Shown here: positions 8,267 to 17,118 of the stretch, in pieces
Position numbering within the stretch: the stretch's first letter is position 1
How the letters are laid out: every line of letters begins with the position of its first letter
From: an uncultured Granulosicoccaceae bacterium
GTDB lineage: Bacteria > Pseudomonadota > Gammaproteobacteria > Granulosicoccales > Granulosicoccaceae
NCBI GenBank assembly: GCA_937928685.1
Contig: CALGJU010000118.1
Location: 1-56,286, forward strand
Length of the DNA: 56,286 nucleotides
Direction: 5' to 3'
The notes under the pieces: generated by a model
Seen by the model: the letters and a program-made list of their open reading frames with translations, nothing else
Databases searched by the model: none
What the model was told of the DNA's origin: nothing
Position numbers and translations under genes: made by a program

Positions 8267-11200
8267 ATGAAATATCTGATTGGTGAAATTGGATTCTCAC
8301 TACTCGTTGCAAGCTTGATCGGATTGTTGATCGGCTGGCTTATCAGTCAGTTTCTCAGGTCCAGGGCATTGGCCCGGAATCGTAATCACTACGAGGGGGC
8401 GTTGCAAAACCGCGATCGGGAAATCGATCGTCTTCGATCTGATTTGCGCCACGCAGGACGCGGCCGATCAAACCAGCGATTGGCCAACGACGCTAATCAA
8501 TCCCATCGTGGGCAGGCGCACGCCGAGCACGCCGGAACCCACCAGGGTATCGTTGGTGGTCAACGCACGGCTGGCAGTGCAGAGTCTGGATCTCGCACCA
8601 CCACAGTAACCGGGCCTGCCGTCAGTCGACCGGCTATCGTTCGACCAACTATCGGTTCAGGCGCGAAGCGCCCGACTTCGAGGTCTGGGTCAGCTGAGCG
8701 CAGTACAACTCACCGGCCCCCTATTGGTCAACCGGGCAAATATTCGGTAGCGGCCAAAGACATACGTGGCAATAGCGCCTCGTTGCGAGTGAAGGCGCCA
8801 CAGAGTAGCGGTGGCCAGCGAAACGCTAATGTATCCGATACCCGGGTATCCAATGATCGGGAAGACAAACTGAAACGTGCGCTGGATGATGAAGCCTATG
8901 CGAAGATTCAGGCGCTGGCGGCATTGGGCGAACGTGATCGTCAGTTGCAGTATTCCTACGCTGCACCGGTAAAAGCGCCATCCACGTCGGCGAAGGACAT
9001 AAATCAGTATCAGAAGTTGCTGGATCAGAAGAACAGCCAGGTCAATGAGCTGCAGCGAAAAGTACGCGATTTGATTGCCTCAGAGGGTGCGCGATCAAGT
9101 GCACCTGCGACGACCGGACTCACCAGCGTTCGTGAGCGGCAGTTGAAATCCAGCATTGAAGACGAAGCTTACGAAAAGGTCCGTGCATTGGCAGGGTGGG
9201 GTGAGGCAGAAAGAAAGCTCTCCCTGGTATCGCAGGCCAAGCCGCAGGTTGATCAAGAGATTGCACCACTGCGTCGCCGCACGGAGCAGCAGGAATCTAT
9301 CATCACCGATCTTCGCAAGCGTCTTGCGCTGCAACAGCAGCAGGCGGAACTCGCTCGTCAGGAATCAAATAAGCAACTTTCACTGCTGAAAACAAAGCCC
9401 AAGCCGGTTGTTGTCGACAGTGATATCGTGCCATTGCGTCGTCGTGCCGAGCAGCAGGAATCAATTATTTCTGATTTGCGCAAGCGGCTGGAAAAACAGC
9501 AACAGCAATTTGATGATGCAAGGCGTGAATACGATCGGAAGATTTCCGGTCGTGAAACCGACTTGGCCACCCTGCGAGCGGAAATAGACAACGAGCCGGA
9601 TGGTGCGAGTCAGGTCGAGATAGACAGCTATAAGAGAAAGATCTCTGAGCTTGAAAGGGCAGGCCAAAGCCGAATTAAGGAATTCAACGCTACGCTTGAG
9701 TCACGCAACAAGGAATACGACCAACTTGGGACTCGCCTCGAGGAACTGCGTACACAGGTGACCGCAAGAGATACCCAGATAAACACTCTGAAGGCAGATC
9801 TTGAGCAGCAAAGTAAGGTGAAAGCCAAGCTTGAGCTAGATGCCAACAGGTTCCGGGAGCAGGTCGGTGCGTTGGAGATTGATCTCAAAGAGCGTGATTC
9901 GAACATCACCCGGTTCAAAGGCTCCGCTGCAGACCTTGATAAAACAAGAGCAGAAATGAGCGAAATGGAAAATCGCCTGGCGCAGTTCACCCGAACCACC
10001 GAGGAGTCGTCGAAGAAATATGAAGGTGTGATTATTGAGCAGCGCGATCGCATTGAGCTGTTAGAAGGCCAGACCAGTGATTTACAAAAGCAGATCAAAG
10101 AGCGGGACGATCAAATTGTACCGTTGCGCAAAGCGGTCAAAGAAAATGAAAACAAAGTCGCCACGGTCACTGCTGATGTAGGTCGCTTTCGATCCCAGGT
10201 AACCGGCAAAGAGGCAGAGCTAAGCAAGAAAGACGCAGAGCTTGCGCAGGCTGAAAAAGCCCTGGTGGCTGCTCGAGCTGATGTCAAAAAATCAGAAGCA
10301 GAAGTGGTAACACTTAAGCAGTCGCTAAAAGAGCTTGAACAGATTAGGCAAAAGAAGTCTGAGCTCGACAAGAAAGTGGTTGATCTCAACAAGGAATTGG
10401 ATTCCGCCAGGAAGACTCATGCTGCAACGCTCAGCGAAGTGTCGGCTAAGGAGCAGAAGATTGTTTCTTTTAGCAAGCAACTGGATGACCTCAAAAAGCA
10501 TGAGGCTGAGTCCAAGCGCCTGAAGAACGAGTTGGACGGACAGGTCACAGAGGCGAATTCATTGCGTGCTCGCGTGACTGAACTTACCCCGCTTCAGGCC
10601 AAAGTGCGGGAAAGCGAAATGAAGTTTACGGCCTTGCAGACAGAGCTGAGGTCGACTGGTGAGAAAGACAAAAGACAACTCGCTGATCTGCAATCCAAAT
10701 ACGATACTGAACAAAAACAGTACACGGAAAAATTAAACAAGCGTGATGCTGAAGTTGATGAGCTGAGAAAGAAAATCAGCTCGCTCGAGAAGCTTAAGTC
10801 CGATCTTGACAACCGTGACAATGAGATCAAGTCACTAAGGTCAAAATTGCAGGGGCTCGAGAGTGAACAGCAGGCGCTGATAAAAGCTCGTGAGCAACAT
10901 GGCATTGAATTAAAGAAGTCACAGGCTGACGCTGATGGTCTGCGTCCATTTAAGAAGCAAGCTGACGATACCCGTAACGACCTTGAGAAGCTTAAGGTTG
11001 AGATGCGCCAGGCGGGTGAGAAGCACAAATCTGAACTTGACGCACAACGTAAAAAAGCATCCGAGGCAGAATCGGGCTCTCGCAATCTGGTGGCAGAACG
11101 TGACAAGCAAATACAGAAGCTGCAATCAGAGGTAAAAAACCTGGAAGCCTTACGGGGTGATGTTGCCGAGCGAGATAAAAAACTCGCTACAGTTACGGCA

Positions 11201-14200
11201 GAAATTGAGGCTAATAAAAAGAAGTCGGCTCAGCTTGAATCGGAGATTGGCAAGCTAAAGCAGGATGCACAATCAAAAGAAAACCAATATCAAGCAAGAG
11301 TCAAAGAGCTTGAGCCCTGGCAGCAACGTTTTAAAGACACGGAGCAAAAGCTAAAAGCTAAAGAGGGCGACATTGTTAAGCTCAGGGCAGATTCACAGTC
11401 TGAGCTACAACGTAAACTCAATGCGGCAGAGGAGCAACATAAACAGTTGCTGGCACAGCGTGACAAGCGGATAGCCGAGTTTGAAATTAAAATCAAGCAG
11501 CTTGATGCGCTTAAGAGAGACATTGCAGACCGGGACAACATGCTTGGCGAGTTGAACGCTGAATCATCTGCTGCTCAAAAACGCTATGAGTCTTTGCAAC
11601 AGAAAATAAAAATCACTGAGGAGCAATCCAACGCCAGAATACAAAAGCTAACTGCGGAGCTTGATGGCGAGAAAAGACAGATTCAGGGTTTTCAGTCTGA
11701 AATTGTTGGTTTTAAGAAATCAATTGACGACAGGCAGAGTCGCCTCAGTCATTCTGATGGTGAACTGAAAAAGCTGGAAGGCCGGGTCAAAGAGCTTGAG
11801 CCTTTACGCCAGAGACTCAGCAATCGTGACAATGAGTATAAGGCACTCGAAGAGCAGCACAGAACATCGAGTGCAAAGTGGTCAAGTGAACAGTCTTCTT
11901 TGCAGAATCGCATAAAGGAACTTGAGCCACTTAAGCAGAAATTATCGACGCGTGAAAATGAGCTGAGAGCACTTGAGGAGCAACACAAAAAGGCGACGTC
12001 GAAATGGACCGGTGAAACCGCTTCGCTGCAGAATCGCATTAAAGAGTTGGAGCCGTTGAAACAGAAGTTGTCTTCACGGGATAATGAATTTAAAGCGTTG
12101 GATGAGCGTTATAAGTCAGCGGTATCGAAATCCACTTCTGAGCTATCAACTTTGCAGAACCGGATCAAAGAGCTTGAGCCATTGCAGCACAAGTTGACCT
12201 CTCGAGAAGCTGAGTACAGAGCACTGCAAGAGCAACAGAAAGCCGCGACTGCCAAGGCGGCCGGTGAAGTATCTGCATTGCAGAATAGAATTAAAGAACT
12301 GGAACCGTTGCAGCAGAAGCTGTCTTCACGTGAAAGTGGCTATCGAGCGCTTGAAGAGCAGCACAAAGCGGCTGTCGCGAAATCTGCCAGTGAGTTATCT
12401 GCACTGCAAAATCGTGTGAAAGAGCTCGAGCCATTGCAGCAGAAGTTGTCTGCAAAAGAAGGTGAATACAGAGCACTGCAAGAGCAGCAAAAAGCGGCCA
12501 GTGGCAAAGCGGCCAGTGAAGTGTCTGCTTTACAGAATCGTGTCAAAGAAATTGAACCGTTAAAGCAGAGCTTGTCTTCACGTGAGAGTGAATACAGAAG
12601 GCTTGAGGAGCAGCACAAAGCAGCTGTCGCGAAGTCTGCCAGTGAGCTGTCTGCGGTGCAGAATCGAGTGAAGGAACTTGAGCCGCTGCAGCAGAAACTG
12701 GCGTCACGTGAAAGTGAGTACAAAGCGCTTGATGAACGACAAAAAGCAGCCAGTGGTAAAGCGGCCAGTGAAATATCTGCTTTGCAGAATCGAGTGAAAG
12801 AGCTTGAGCCACTGCAGCAGAAGTTGCTGTTGAAAGAAAGCGAATACAGGAAGTTGGACGAGCAGCATAAGGCTGCTATTGCGAAATCTGCCAGTGAGTT
12901 GTCTGCTCTTCAGAATCGGGTGAAGGAGCTTGAGCCGCTGCAGCAGAAGTTGTCGTCACGTGAGAGTGAATATGGAACGCTCCAGACGCAGCACCAAGCG
13001 GCTATTGCGAAGTCGGCTGCTGAGTTGTCAGCCTTGCAGGATCGGGTAGATGAACTTGAGCCGTTGCAGCAGAAACTGTCATCGCGAGAAAGCGAGAACA
13101 AAGCGCTTGAAGAGCAACACCGCGTAGCTATCTCGAAGTCAGCTGCTGAATTGGCGGCATCGCAGAGTCGAGTGAAAGAGCTGGAGCCGTTGCAACAAAA
13201 ACTCGCTTCGCGGGAAAGTGAATATAGGTCACTTGAAGAGCAACTTAAGTCCTCGAACTCAAAGTGGGGGGCGGAGACTTCAGAGTTGCGAAAGCGCATT
13301 GGCGAACTGGAGCCGTTGCAACAAAAGCTGGCAGCTCGAGAGAGTGAATACAAAGCGCTTGAAGAACAGCACAAGTCAGCGAGTTCAAAGTGGGCGACAG
13401 AGTTGTCGATGCTACAGAACAAGGTGAAGACCCTTGAGGCTGTGGAGCAGAAACTGGGCACGCGTGAAAATGAGCTTGCCGCGTTGCAGGTAGCGCAAAA
13501 GTCTTCTAACGCCAAGTGGGCCGATGACGTATCTGTCTTGCAAAAGCAGGTGCGTGAGTTGGAGCCGTTGCAACATAAACTCACCAAACGTGAGTCAGAA
13601 TTTGCGGCACTTCAGGAAGCGCAGAAGAACGCCAACGCAAAATGGTCGAGTGATGTGTCTGCCTTGCAAAAGCAAGTCGAAGAGTTAGGACCGTTACGCC
13701 AACAGCTCGCCAAGCGTGAGTCTGAATTCGTGGCACTGCAGGAAGCGCAAAAGAACGCTAACGCCAAATGGTCCGGTGACGTGTCGGCCTTGGAAAAGCA
13801 GGTTGCGGAGCTTGAACCGTTGCAGCAGAAGCTTGCTAATCGTGAGTCTGAGTTCGCGGCACTACAGGAAGCTCAGAAGAATGCTAACGCCAAATGGTCC
13901 GGTGACGTATCGGCCTTGGAAAAGCGGGTAGCGGAGCTTGAACCGTTACAGCAGAAGCTCGCTAATCGTGAGTCTGAGTTCGCGGCACTGCAGGAAGCTC
14001 AGAAGAATGTTAACGCCAAATGGTCCAGTGACGTGTCGGCTTTGGAAGAGCAGGTAGCGGAGCTCGAACCGTTACAGCAGAGGCTCGCCAAGCGCGAATC
14101 TGAGTTCGCAGCGCTGCAGGAAGCTCAGAAGAATGCTAACGCCAAATGGTCCGGTGATGTGTCCGCCTTGCAAAAACAGGTGAAAGAACTTAAGCCACTA

Positions 14201-16150
14201 CAGCAGAAGCTCGCGAATCGTGAGTCTGACTTCGCGGCGCTGCAACTGGCGCAAAAGAATACCAACGCCAAATGGTCCGGTGACGTGTCAGCCTTGCAAA
14301 AGCAGGTGAAAGAGTTGGCTCCGTTGAGACAAAAGCTTGATAGACGCGAATCAGAGCTAAAAGCCTTGCAGGAAGCCCAAAAAGTATCAAACGTCAAGTG
14401 GGCGCGTGATGTCTCTGTGTTACGCAAAGAGGTGAAGGAGCTCGATCCGCTGCGACAGAAACTTGCCAAGCGGGAGGCCGAATTCAAAGCGCTGCAGGAT
14501 GCACAGAAAGCATCCAATGCAAAGTGGGCTGGTGACGTTTCCGGATTGCAGAAGCAGGTGCGGGCCTTGAGCGCCGTGCAGCAAAAGCTTGAGAAGCGTG
14601 AAGCGGAGTATAAAACCCTTCAAGAGTCCCAGAAGGCCGCCAAGGTTTCCTGGACAAGTGATCTCTCTGCTTTGCAAAAGCAGGTGAAGGAACTCAGTCT
14701 GGTGAAGCAAAGGCTTGAAAAGCGGGAAACAGAACTCAAAGCTTTGAGTGAAGCACAAAAAGCGGAAAAGGCTCAGTGGTCTGATGAACTGTCGACGGCT
14801 AAAAGAAGCGCCAGTGAATCCGGCAGGCATCTCGAGCAACTGCGGAAAACCAGTGAGCAGTCACGGGCCAGGTTTGAAGCGACTGAAAGCAAGCGAGTCT
14901 CGGAGCTTGAAGCGCTTCGACAGCGTTTGAAGGTTGCAGAAGCACTGCGGGCTGAAGTAGTTTCAAAAGATAAAAAGCTTGGCTTGTTTGACAAGCAAGT
15001 GTCTTCACTGAAGCGAGACGTGGGTACTCAACAATCAAATGTGGTGACGCTCAGGAAACAAGTGAAAGAATCACAATCACTTGCCAGTCAGCGTGAGAAA
15101 GAACTTCAGCGGCTTCAGAAGTCTGTTAAAACGCTTGAGGCGAGTATGGCGCGTCGTCACACTGAAACCGAAAAAAGTAAGCAGTCTCTTCAGACAAGCC
15201 TGACAGATGCGAAGCGTAAGCTGGCTGAGTTATCCAAACTGCAAAAAGAAGTGGCCAGCCAGAAGGCCTCTGCGGCGGAATTACGCAAGCAGTTAAGTGA
15301 AAAAACCATTCAGGCGAAGCGTGTTGCTCAGCTTGAGAAATCACTGGCATCCGTGCAAGCCAGACACGGCAAAGATGTCTCCAGGCGGGATCTGGAAATC
15401 GAGCGCTTAAAAGCCATGATTAGTAAGCTTAAAAGCGCGCCGAAACCAAAGCCCGTTGCTAAACCGATCGCAAGACCAAAGCCTAAACCCAAGGCCAAGG
15501 TGGTTGCAAAGCCGAAGCTTACTGCAGACGGTAAAAAGACCACGCGTAAAGATGGTCAGGATGATCTCAAATTGATTTTTGGTATTGGTCCGAAGATCGA
15601 AAAGATGCTGAATCAAAAGCGCGTGACTAAGTTTGAGCATATCGCGAAGTGGAAAAAAGCTGACGTTGAGAAGTACTCAGAGATGCTTGAAGGCTTTCCG
15701 GATCGCATTGAGCGTGATGAATGGGTGCTAAGTGCCAAGCAGATTCTTGCTGGAACTTATAACTGGGCCGAGCGACGCAAAGCGCGAGAAGCTCAAAATA
15801 AGAACAAACCTGCAAAAAAGGTGGCTAAGAAAGCCAGCAAGCCGAAGAAGGCTGCAGTCACTGCGGACGGTAAGAAAACAACCCGTAAAGATGGCAAGGA
15901 TGATCTTAAACTGATCTTTGGGATTGGGCCTGCGATTGAGAAAATGCTGAACGACAAGGGGGTTAATAATTTTGAAGATATTGCCGCCTGGAATAAGGCT
16001 GATGTAGAGAAGTACGCCGCGATGCTTGACGGCTTCCCGGATCGGATTGAGCGCGAGGAGTGGGTGTTAAGTGCCAAGCAGATTATTGCCGGAACTTACA
16101 ACTGGACCGAACGCCAGAAAGCCAATCAGCAGAAAAAGGATACGGAGTAA
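8267..16150 (+). CDS. Giant membrane-anchored coiled-coil protein with two C-terminal helix-hairpin-helix-type domains
   Basis: A 2627-residue protein with a good ribosome site. Residues about 8-30 form one hydrophobic helix (LLVASLIGLLIGWLISQFL). Residues 35-200 are basic and low in complexity. Two copies of a DDEAYAKIQALAALGE-type motif follow near 205 and 290, then two copies of PLRRRxEQQESII. From about 330 to 2380 the chain is heptad-rich coiled coil, including 24 tandem 42-residue repeats (1173-2180). A Lys/Pro/Ala tail leads into two copies of an H3TH/helix-hairpin-helix domain (about 2432-2500 and 2545-2612; core LKLIFGIGPxIEKMLN and FPDRIERxEWV). This domain type is known from COG3743-like proteins described as FEN1-like. 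I infer a tether between inner membrane and nucleoid or another cytosolic partner; no enzymatic residues are evident. Actual function is unknown. Confidence 0.85.
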   Translation: MKYLIGEIGFSLLVASLIGLLIGWLISQFLRSRALARNRNHYEGALQNRDREIDRLRSDLRHAGRGRSNQRLANDANQSHRGQAHAEHAGTHQGIVGGQRTAGSAESGSRTTTVTGPAVSRPAIVRPTIGSGAKRPTSRSGSAERSTTHRPPIGQPGKYSVAAKDIRGNSASLRVKAPQSSGGQRNANVSDTRVSNDREDKLKRALDDEAYAKIQALAALGERDRQLQYSYAAPVKAPSTSAKDINQYQKLLDQKNSQVNELQRKVRDLIASEGARSSAPATTGLTSVRERQLKSSIEDEAYEKVRALAGWGEAERKLSLVSQAKPQVDQEIAPLRRRTEQQESIITDLRKRLALQQQQAELARQESNKQLSLLKTKPKPVVVDSDIVPLRRRAEQQESIISDLRKRLEKQQQQFDDARREYDRKISGRETDLATLRAEIDNEPDGASQVEIDSYKRKISELERAGQSRIKEFNATLESRNKEYDQLGTRLEELRTQVTARDTQINTLKADLEQQSKVKAKLELDANRFREQVGALEIDLKERDSNITRFKGSAADLDKTRAEMSEMENRLAQFTRTTEESSKKYEGVIIEQRDRIELLEGQTSDLQKQIKERDDQIVPLRKAVKENENKVATVTADVGRFRSQVTGKEAELSKKDAELAQAEKALVAARADVKKSEAEVVTLKQSLKELEQIRQKKSELDKKVVDLNKELDSARKTHAATLSEVSAKEQKIVSFSKQLDDLKKHEAESKRLKNELDGQVTEANSLRARVTELTPLQAKVRESEMKFTALQTELRSTGEKDKRQLADLQSKYDTEQKQYTEKLNKRDAEVDELRKKISSLEKLKSDLDNRDNEIKSLRSKLQGLESEQQALIKAREQHGIELKKSQADADGLRPFKKQADDTRNDLEKLKVEMRQAGEKHKSELDAQRKKASEAESGSRNLVAERDKQIQKLQSEVKNLEALRGDVAERDKKLATVTAEIEANKKKSAQLESEIGKLKQDAQSKENQYQARVKELEPWQQRFKDTEQKLKAKEGDIVKLRADSQSELQRKLNAAEEQHKQLLAQRDKRIAEFEIKIKQLDALKRDIADRDNMLGELNAESSAAQKRYESLQQKIKITEEQSNARIQKLTAELDGEKRQIQGFQSEIVGFKKSIDDRQSRLSHSDGELKKLEGRVKELEPLRQRLSNRDNEYKALEEQHRTSSAKWSSEQSSLQNRIKELEPLKQKLSTRENELRALEEQHKKATSKWTGETASLQNRIKELEPLKQKLSSRDNEFKALDERYKSAVSKSTSELSTLQNRIKELEPLQHKLTSREAEYRALQEQQKAATAKAAGEVSALQNRIKELEPLQQKLSSRESGYRALEEQHKAAVAKSASELSALQNRVKELEPLQQKLSAKEGEYRALQEQQKAASGKAASEVSALQNRVKEIEPLKQSLSSRESEYRRLEEQHKAAVAKSASELSAVQNRVKELEPLQQKLASRESEYKALDERQKAASGKAASEISALQNRVKELEPLQQKLLLKESEYRKLDEQHKAAIAKSASELSALQNRVKELEPLQQKLSSRESEYGTLQTQHQAAIAKSAAELSALQDRVDELEPLQQKLSSRESENKALEEQHRVAISKSAAELAASQSRVKELEPLQQKLASRESEYRSLEEQLKSSNSKWGAETSELRKRIGELEPLQQKLAARESEYKALEEQHKSASSKWATELSMLQNKVKTLEAVEQKLGTRENELAALQVAQKSSNAKWADDVSVLQKQVRELEPLQHKLTKRESEFAALQEAQKNANAKWSSDVSALQKQVEELGPLRQQLAKRESEFVALQEAQKNANAKWSGDVSALEKQVAELEPLQQKLANRESEFAALQEAQKNANAKWSGDVSALEKRVAELEPLQQKLANRESEFAALQEAQKNVNAKWSSDVSALEEQVAELEPLQQRLAKRESEFAALQEAQKNANAKWSGDVSALQKQVKELKPLQQKLANRESDFAALQLAQKNTNAKWSGDVSALQKQVKELAPLRQKLDRRESELKALQEAQKVSNVKWARDVSVLRKEVKELDPLRQKLAKREAEFKALQDAQKASNAKWAGDVSGLQKQVRALSAVQQKLEKREAEYKTLQESQKAAKVSWTSDLSALQKQVKELSLVKQRLEKRETELKALSEAQKAEKAQWSDELSTAKRSASESGRHLEQLRKTSEQSRARFEATESKRVSELEALRQRLKVAEALRAEVVSKDKKLGLFDKQVSSLKRDVGTQQSNVVTLRKQVKESQSLASQREKELQRLQKSVKTLEASMARRHTETEKSKQSLQTSLTDAKRKLAELSKLQKEVASQKASAAELRKQLSEKTIQAKRVAQLEKSLASVQARHGKDVSRRDLEIERLKAMISKLKSAPKPKPVAKPIARPKPKPKAKVVAKPKLTADGKKTTRKDGQDDLKLIFGIGPKIEKMLNQKRVTKFEHIAKWKKADVEKYSEMLEGFPDRIERDEWVLSAKQILAGTYNWAERRKAREAQNKNKPAKKVAKKASKPKKAAVTADGKKTTRKDGKDDLKLIFGIGPAIEKMLNDKGVNNFEDIAAWNKADVEKYAAMLDGFPDRIEREEWVLSAKQIIAGTYNWTERQKANQQKKDTE
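11783..14806 (+). repeat. 24 in-frame tandem repeats of 126 bp (42 residues, six heptads)
   Basis: Each unit starts with [RQ]-[VI]-x-E-L-E-P-L-x-Q-K-L and carries a mid-unit R-E-[SN]-E-[YF]. I counted 24 consecutive units without insertion or deletion (residues 1173-2180). Units 1-13 form class A (ending SALQN, with EEQHK in the middle). Units 14-24 form class B (ending SALQK or SALEK, with QEAQKNANAKW). Units 4-9 alternate between two subtypes, so they look like three 252-bp pairs. Units 15-20 are nearly identical even at the DNA level. 42 = 6 x 7, so every unit preserves the heptad register. Confidence 0.93.
15521..16150 (+). repeat. Tandem duplication of the Lys-rich linker plus H3TH domain
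   Basis: A unit beginning TADGKKTTRKDG starts at 15521 (residue 2419) and again at 15860 (residue 2532), a period of 339 bp or 113 residues. Within the folded part the copies agree at most positions (LKLIFGIGP, VEKY, FPDRIER, WVLSAKQI, AGTYNW). The linkers outside the folds are strongly basic and Lys/Ala/Pro-rich. Confidence 0.9.
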
Positions 16151-16181
16151 GTTGTTACAACTCATCAAAGAATAGATTGCT

Positions 16182-16211
16182 AAAAAAGCCTGGCACAATA
16201 TTGTGCCAGGC
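16182..16211 (-). terminator. Intrinsic terminator of the hsp20 gene
   Basis: A perfect 24-bp palindrome (16188-16211, GCCTGGCACAAT and its complement) is followed on the minus strand by six T residues (16187-16182). It lies about 75 bp past the hsp20 stop and 37 bp past the stop of the convergent giant gene. The T-run serves the minus strand; the stem may also help end the plus-strand transcript. Confidence 0.85.
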
Positions 16212-16285
16212 CGTGTGGTGCAACAGAATTGAGTTGCTCACAAGTGTGATCGCAATGCAGAATTACTGCACGCCGGTGGTCGCAG

Positions 16286-16747
16286 TTAGGCCGCGACTTC
16301 TTCTTTGTGTTCTATCGTGGGGCTTGCTGAACCGATTGTGATTTTTTTTGGTTTCATCGCTTCGGGTATCTCTTTAACAAGGTCCACCTTCAGGATTCCA
16401 TTTTCAAGTTGTGCATCTACAACACTTACATGGTCTGCCAGTTGGAACTTACGTTCAAAGGTACGCGTCGCGATTCCCTGATACAGAAAGTTACGTTCTT
16501 CTTTATCTGCGGGCTGTTTTTCTCCGCGAACAGTGAGTACACCACGCTCGGTTTGAATATCTAATTCGGAATCGGTAAAGCCTGCCACGGCAAGCGTAAT
16601 GGAGTAATGATTCTCTTCGGTTGATTCGATGTTATAAGGTGGATAACCGCTGCTATGGTTATGCTGAAGTGCTGAATCAAGCAGGTTAGCCAGCCGGTCG
16701 AATCCAACTGTGCTGCGGTATAACGGTGTGAAGTCTATAGCGTTCAT
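16286..16747 (-). CDS. Small heat-shock protein, Hsp20/IbpA family
   Basis: Start chosen at the ATG at 16747, which begins MNAIDFTPLYRSTVGFDRL, the typical start of the IbpA/IbpB group, with AGAGAGA just upstream. The longer frame to 16855 has no such support. The 153-residue product has a short N-terminal arm, an alpha-crystallin domain (about residues 38-125, PPYNIE, AVAGF, GVLTVRGEK, ENGILKVDL) and a C-terminal I-x-I anchor (ITI) that docks neighbouring subunits. It is an ATP-independent holdase that binds unfolding proteins in the cytosol. A sigma-32-like promoter lies about 80-110 bp upstream, and a strong terminator follows. Whether it is IbpA or IbpB cannot be told, as there is one copy here. 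Confidence 0.92.
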   Translation of the reverse strand: MNAIDFTPLYRSTVGFDRLANLLDSALQHNHSSGYPPYNIESTEENHYSITLAVAGFTDSELDIQTERGVLTVRGEKQPADKEERNFLYQGIATRTFERKFQLADHVSVVDAQLENGILKVDLVKEIPEAMKPKKITIGSASPTIEHKEEVAA

Positions 16748-16827
16748 ACATATTCTCTCTTTTAAGCAATATGGAAATAAGAAATGTTGCATGGACCTGC
16801 TTGGCAGCATCTCGTGCAACGCTACAG

Positions 16828-16856
16828 ATGTAGGGGCGCTGTGATTAAGTTTCAAG
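16828..16856 (-). promoter_or_regulatory. Sigma-32-type heat-shock promoter for hsp20
   Basis: On the minus strand CTTGAAA (16856-16850) is followed after 13 bp by CCCCTACAT (16836-16828). The known sigma-32 consensus is CTTGAAA, 11-16 bp, CCCCATNT. The -35 is perfect and the -10 is close. It is correctly placed and oriented for hsp20. Confidence 0.7.
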
Positions 16857-16984
16857 GGACACGGGTTTCACAAACAACATGTGATCGACTAGACAGTTAC
16901 GATTCGTCGGCCTTCAGGCGACTTCTCACTGGCACACATCATGGATGTACATATCAGTAAGAGGCTTTACTTTCTGCTCCAGAG

Positions 16985-17083
16985 AATTGTGAATATTGAA
17001 GCCGGATCAAAATCCGGTATCGGGGCCATGCCCCAGGAAAATCTCACCCCCAATCGGGCCCGCCACGGCGGGCTCTCTTTTTA
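16985..17083 (+). ncRNA. Candidate small RNA with three hairpins, the last an intrinsic terminator
   Basis: Hairpin 1 is CCGGAT-CAAA-ATCCGG (17002-17017). Hairpin 2 is GGGGC-CAT-GCCCC (17022-17034). A C-rich single strand (CTCACCCCC) follows, then GCCCGC-CACG-GCGGGC (17058-17073) with TCTCTTTTT to 17082. The terminator points rightward, but no plus-strand gene lies upstream of it: hsp20 and pncA on both sides are on the minus strand. A short independent transcript is the simplest explanation. The C-rich loop could pair with ribosome-binding sites. I could not place a promoter, so the 5' end is a guess. No known RNA family recognised. Confidence 0.45.
17058..17082 (+). terminator. Rightward intrinsic terminator between hsp20 and pncA
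   Basis: A perfect GC-rich stem GCCCGC/GCGGGC with a CACG loop (17058-17073), followed by TCTCTTTTT. The minus strand has no T-run after the stem, so it is not the pncA terminator. Confidence 0.8.
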
Positions 17084-17118
17084 TCTGTTTATTTTCCAGT
17101 CAACCTCCGCACTTGATA

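Noticed and set aside
8007-8312. 101-codon minus-strand frame upstream of the giant gene
   Set aside because: It overlaps the ribosome site and start of the giant gene, and has no ribosome site or domain of its own.
12910-13587. Long Ser/Cys-rich minus-strand frames opposite the giant coiled-coil gene
   Set aside because: The same sequence repeats every 42 residues only because the sense strand is repetitive; composition is unlike any protein.
11783-14806. CRISPR-like regular repeats
   Set aside because: The 126-bp units are contiguous, in frame and code for heptads; there are no unique spacers and no cas genes.
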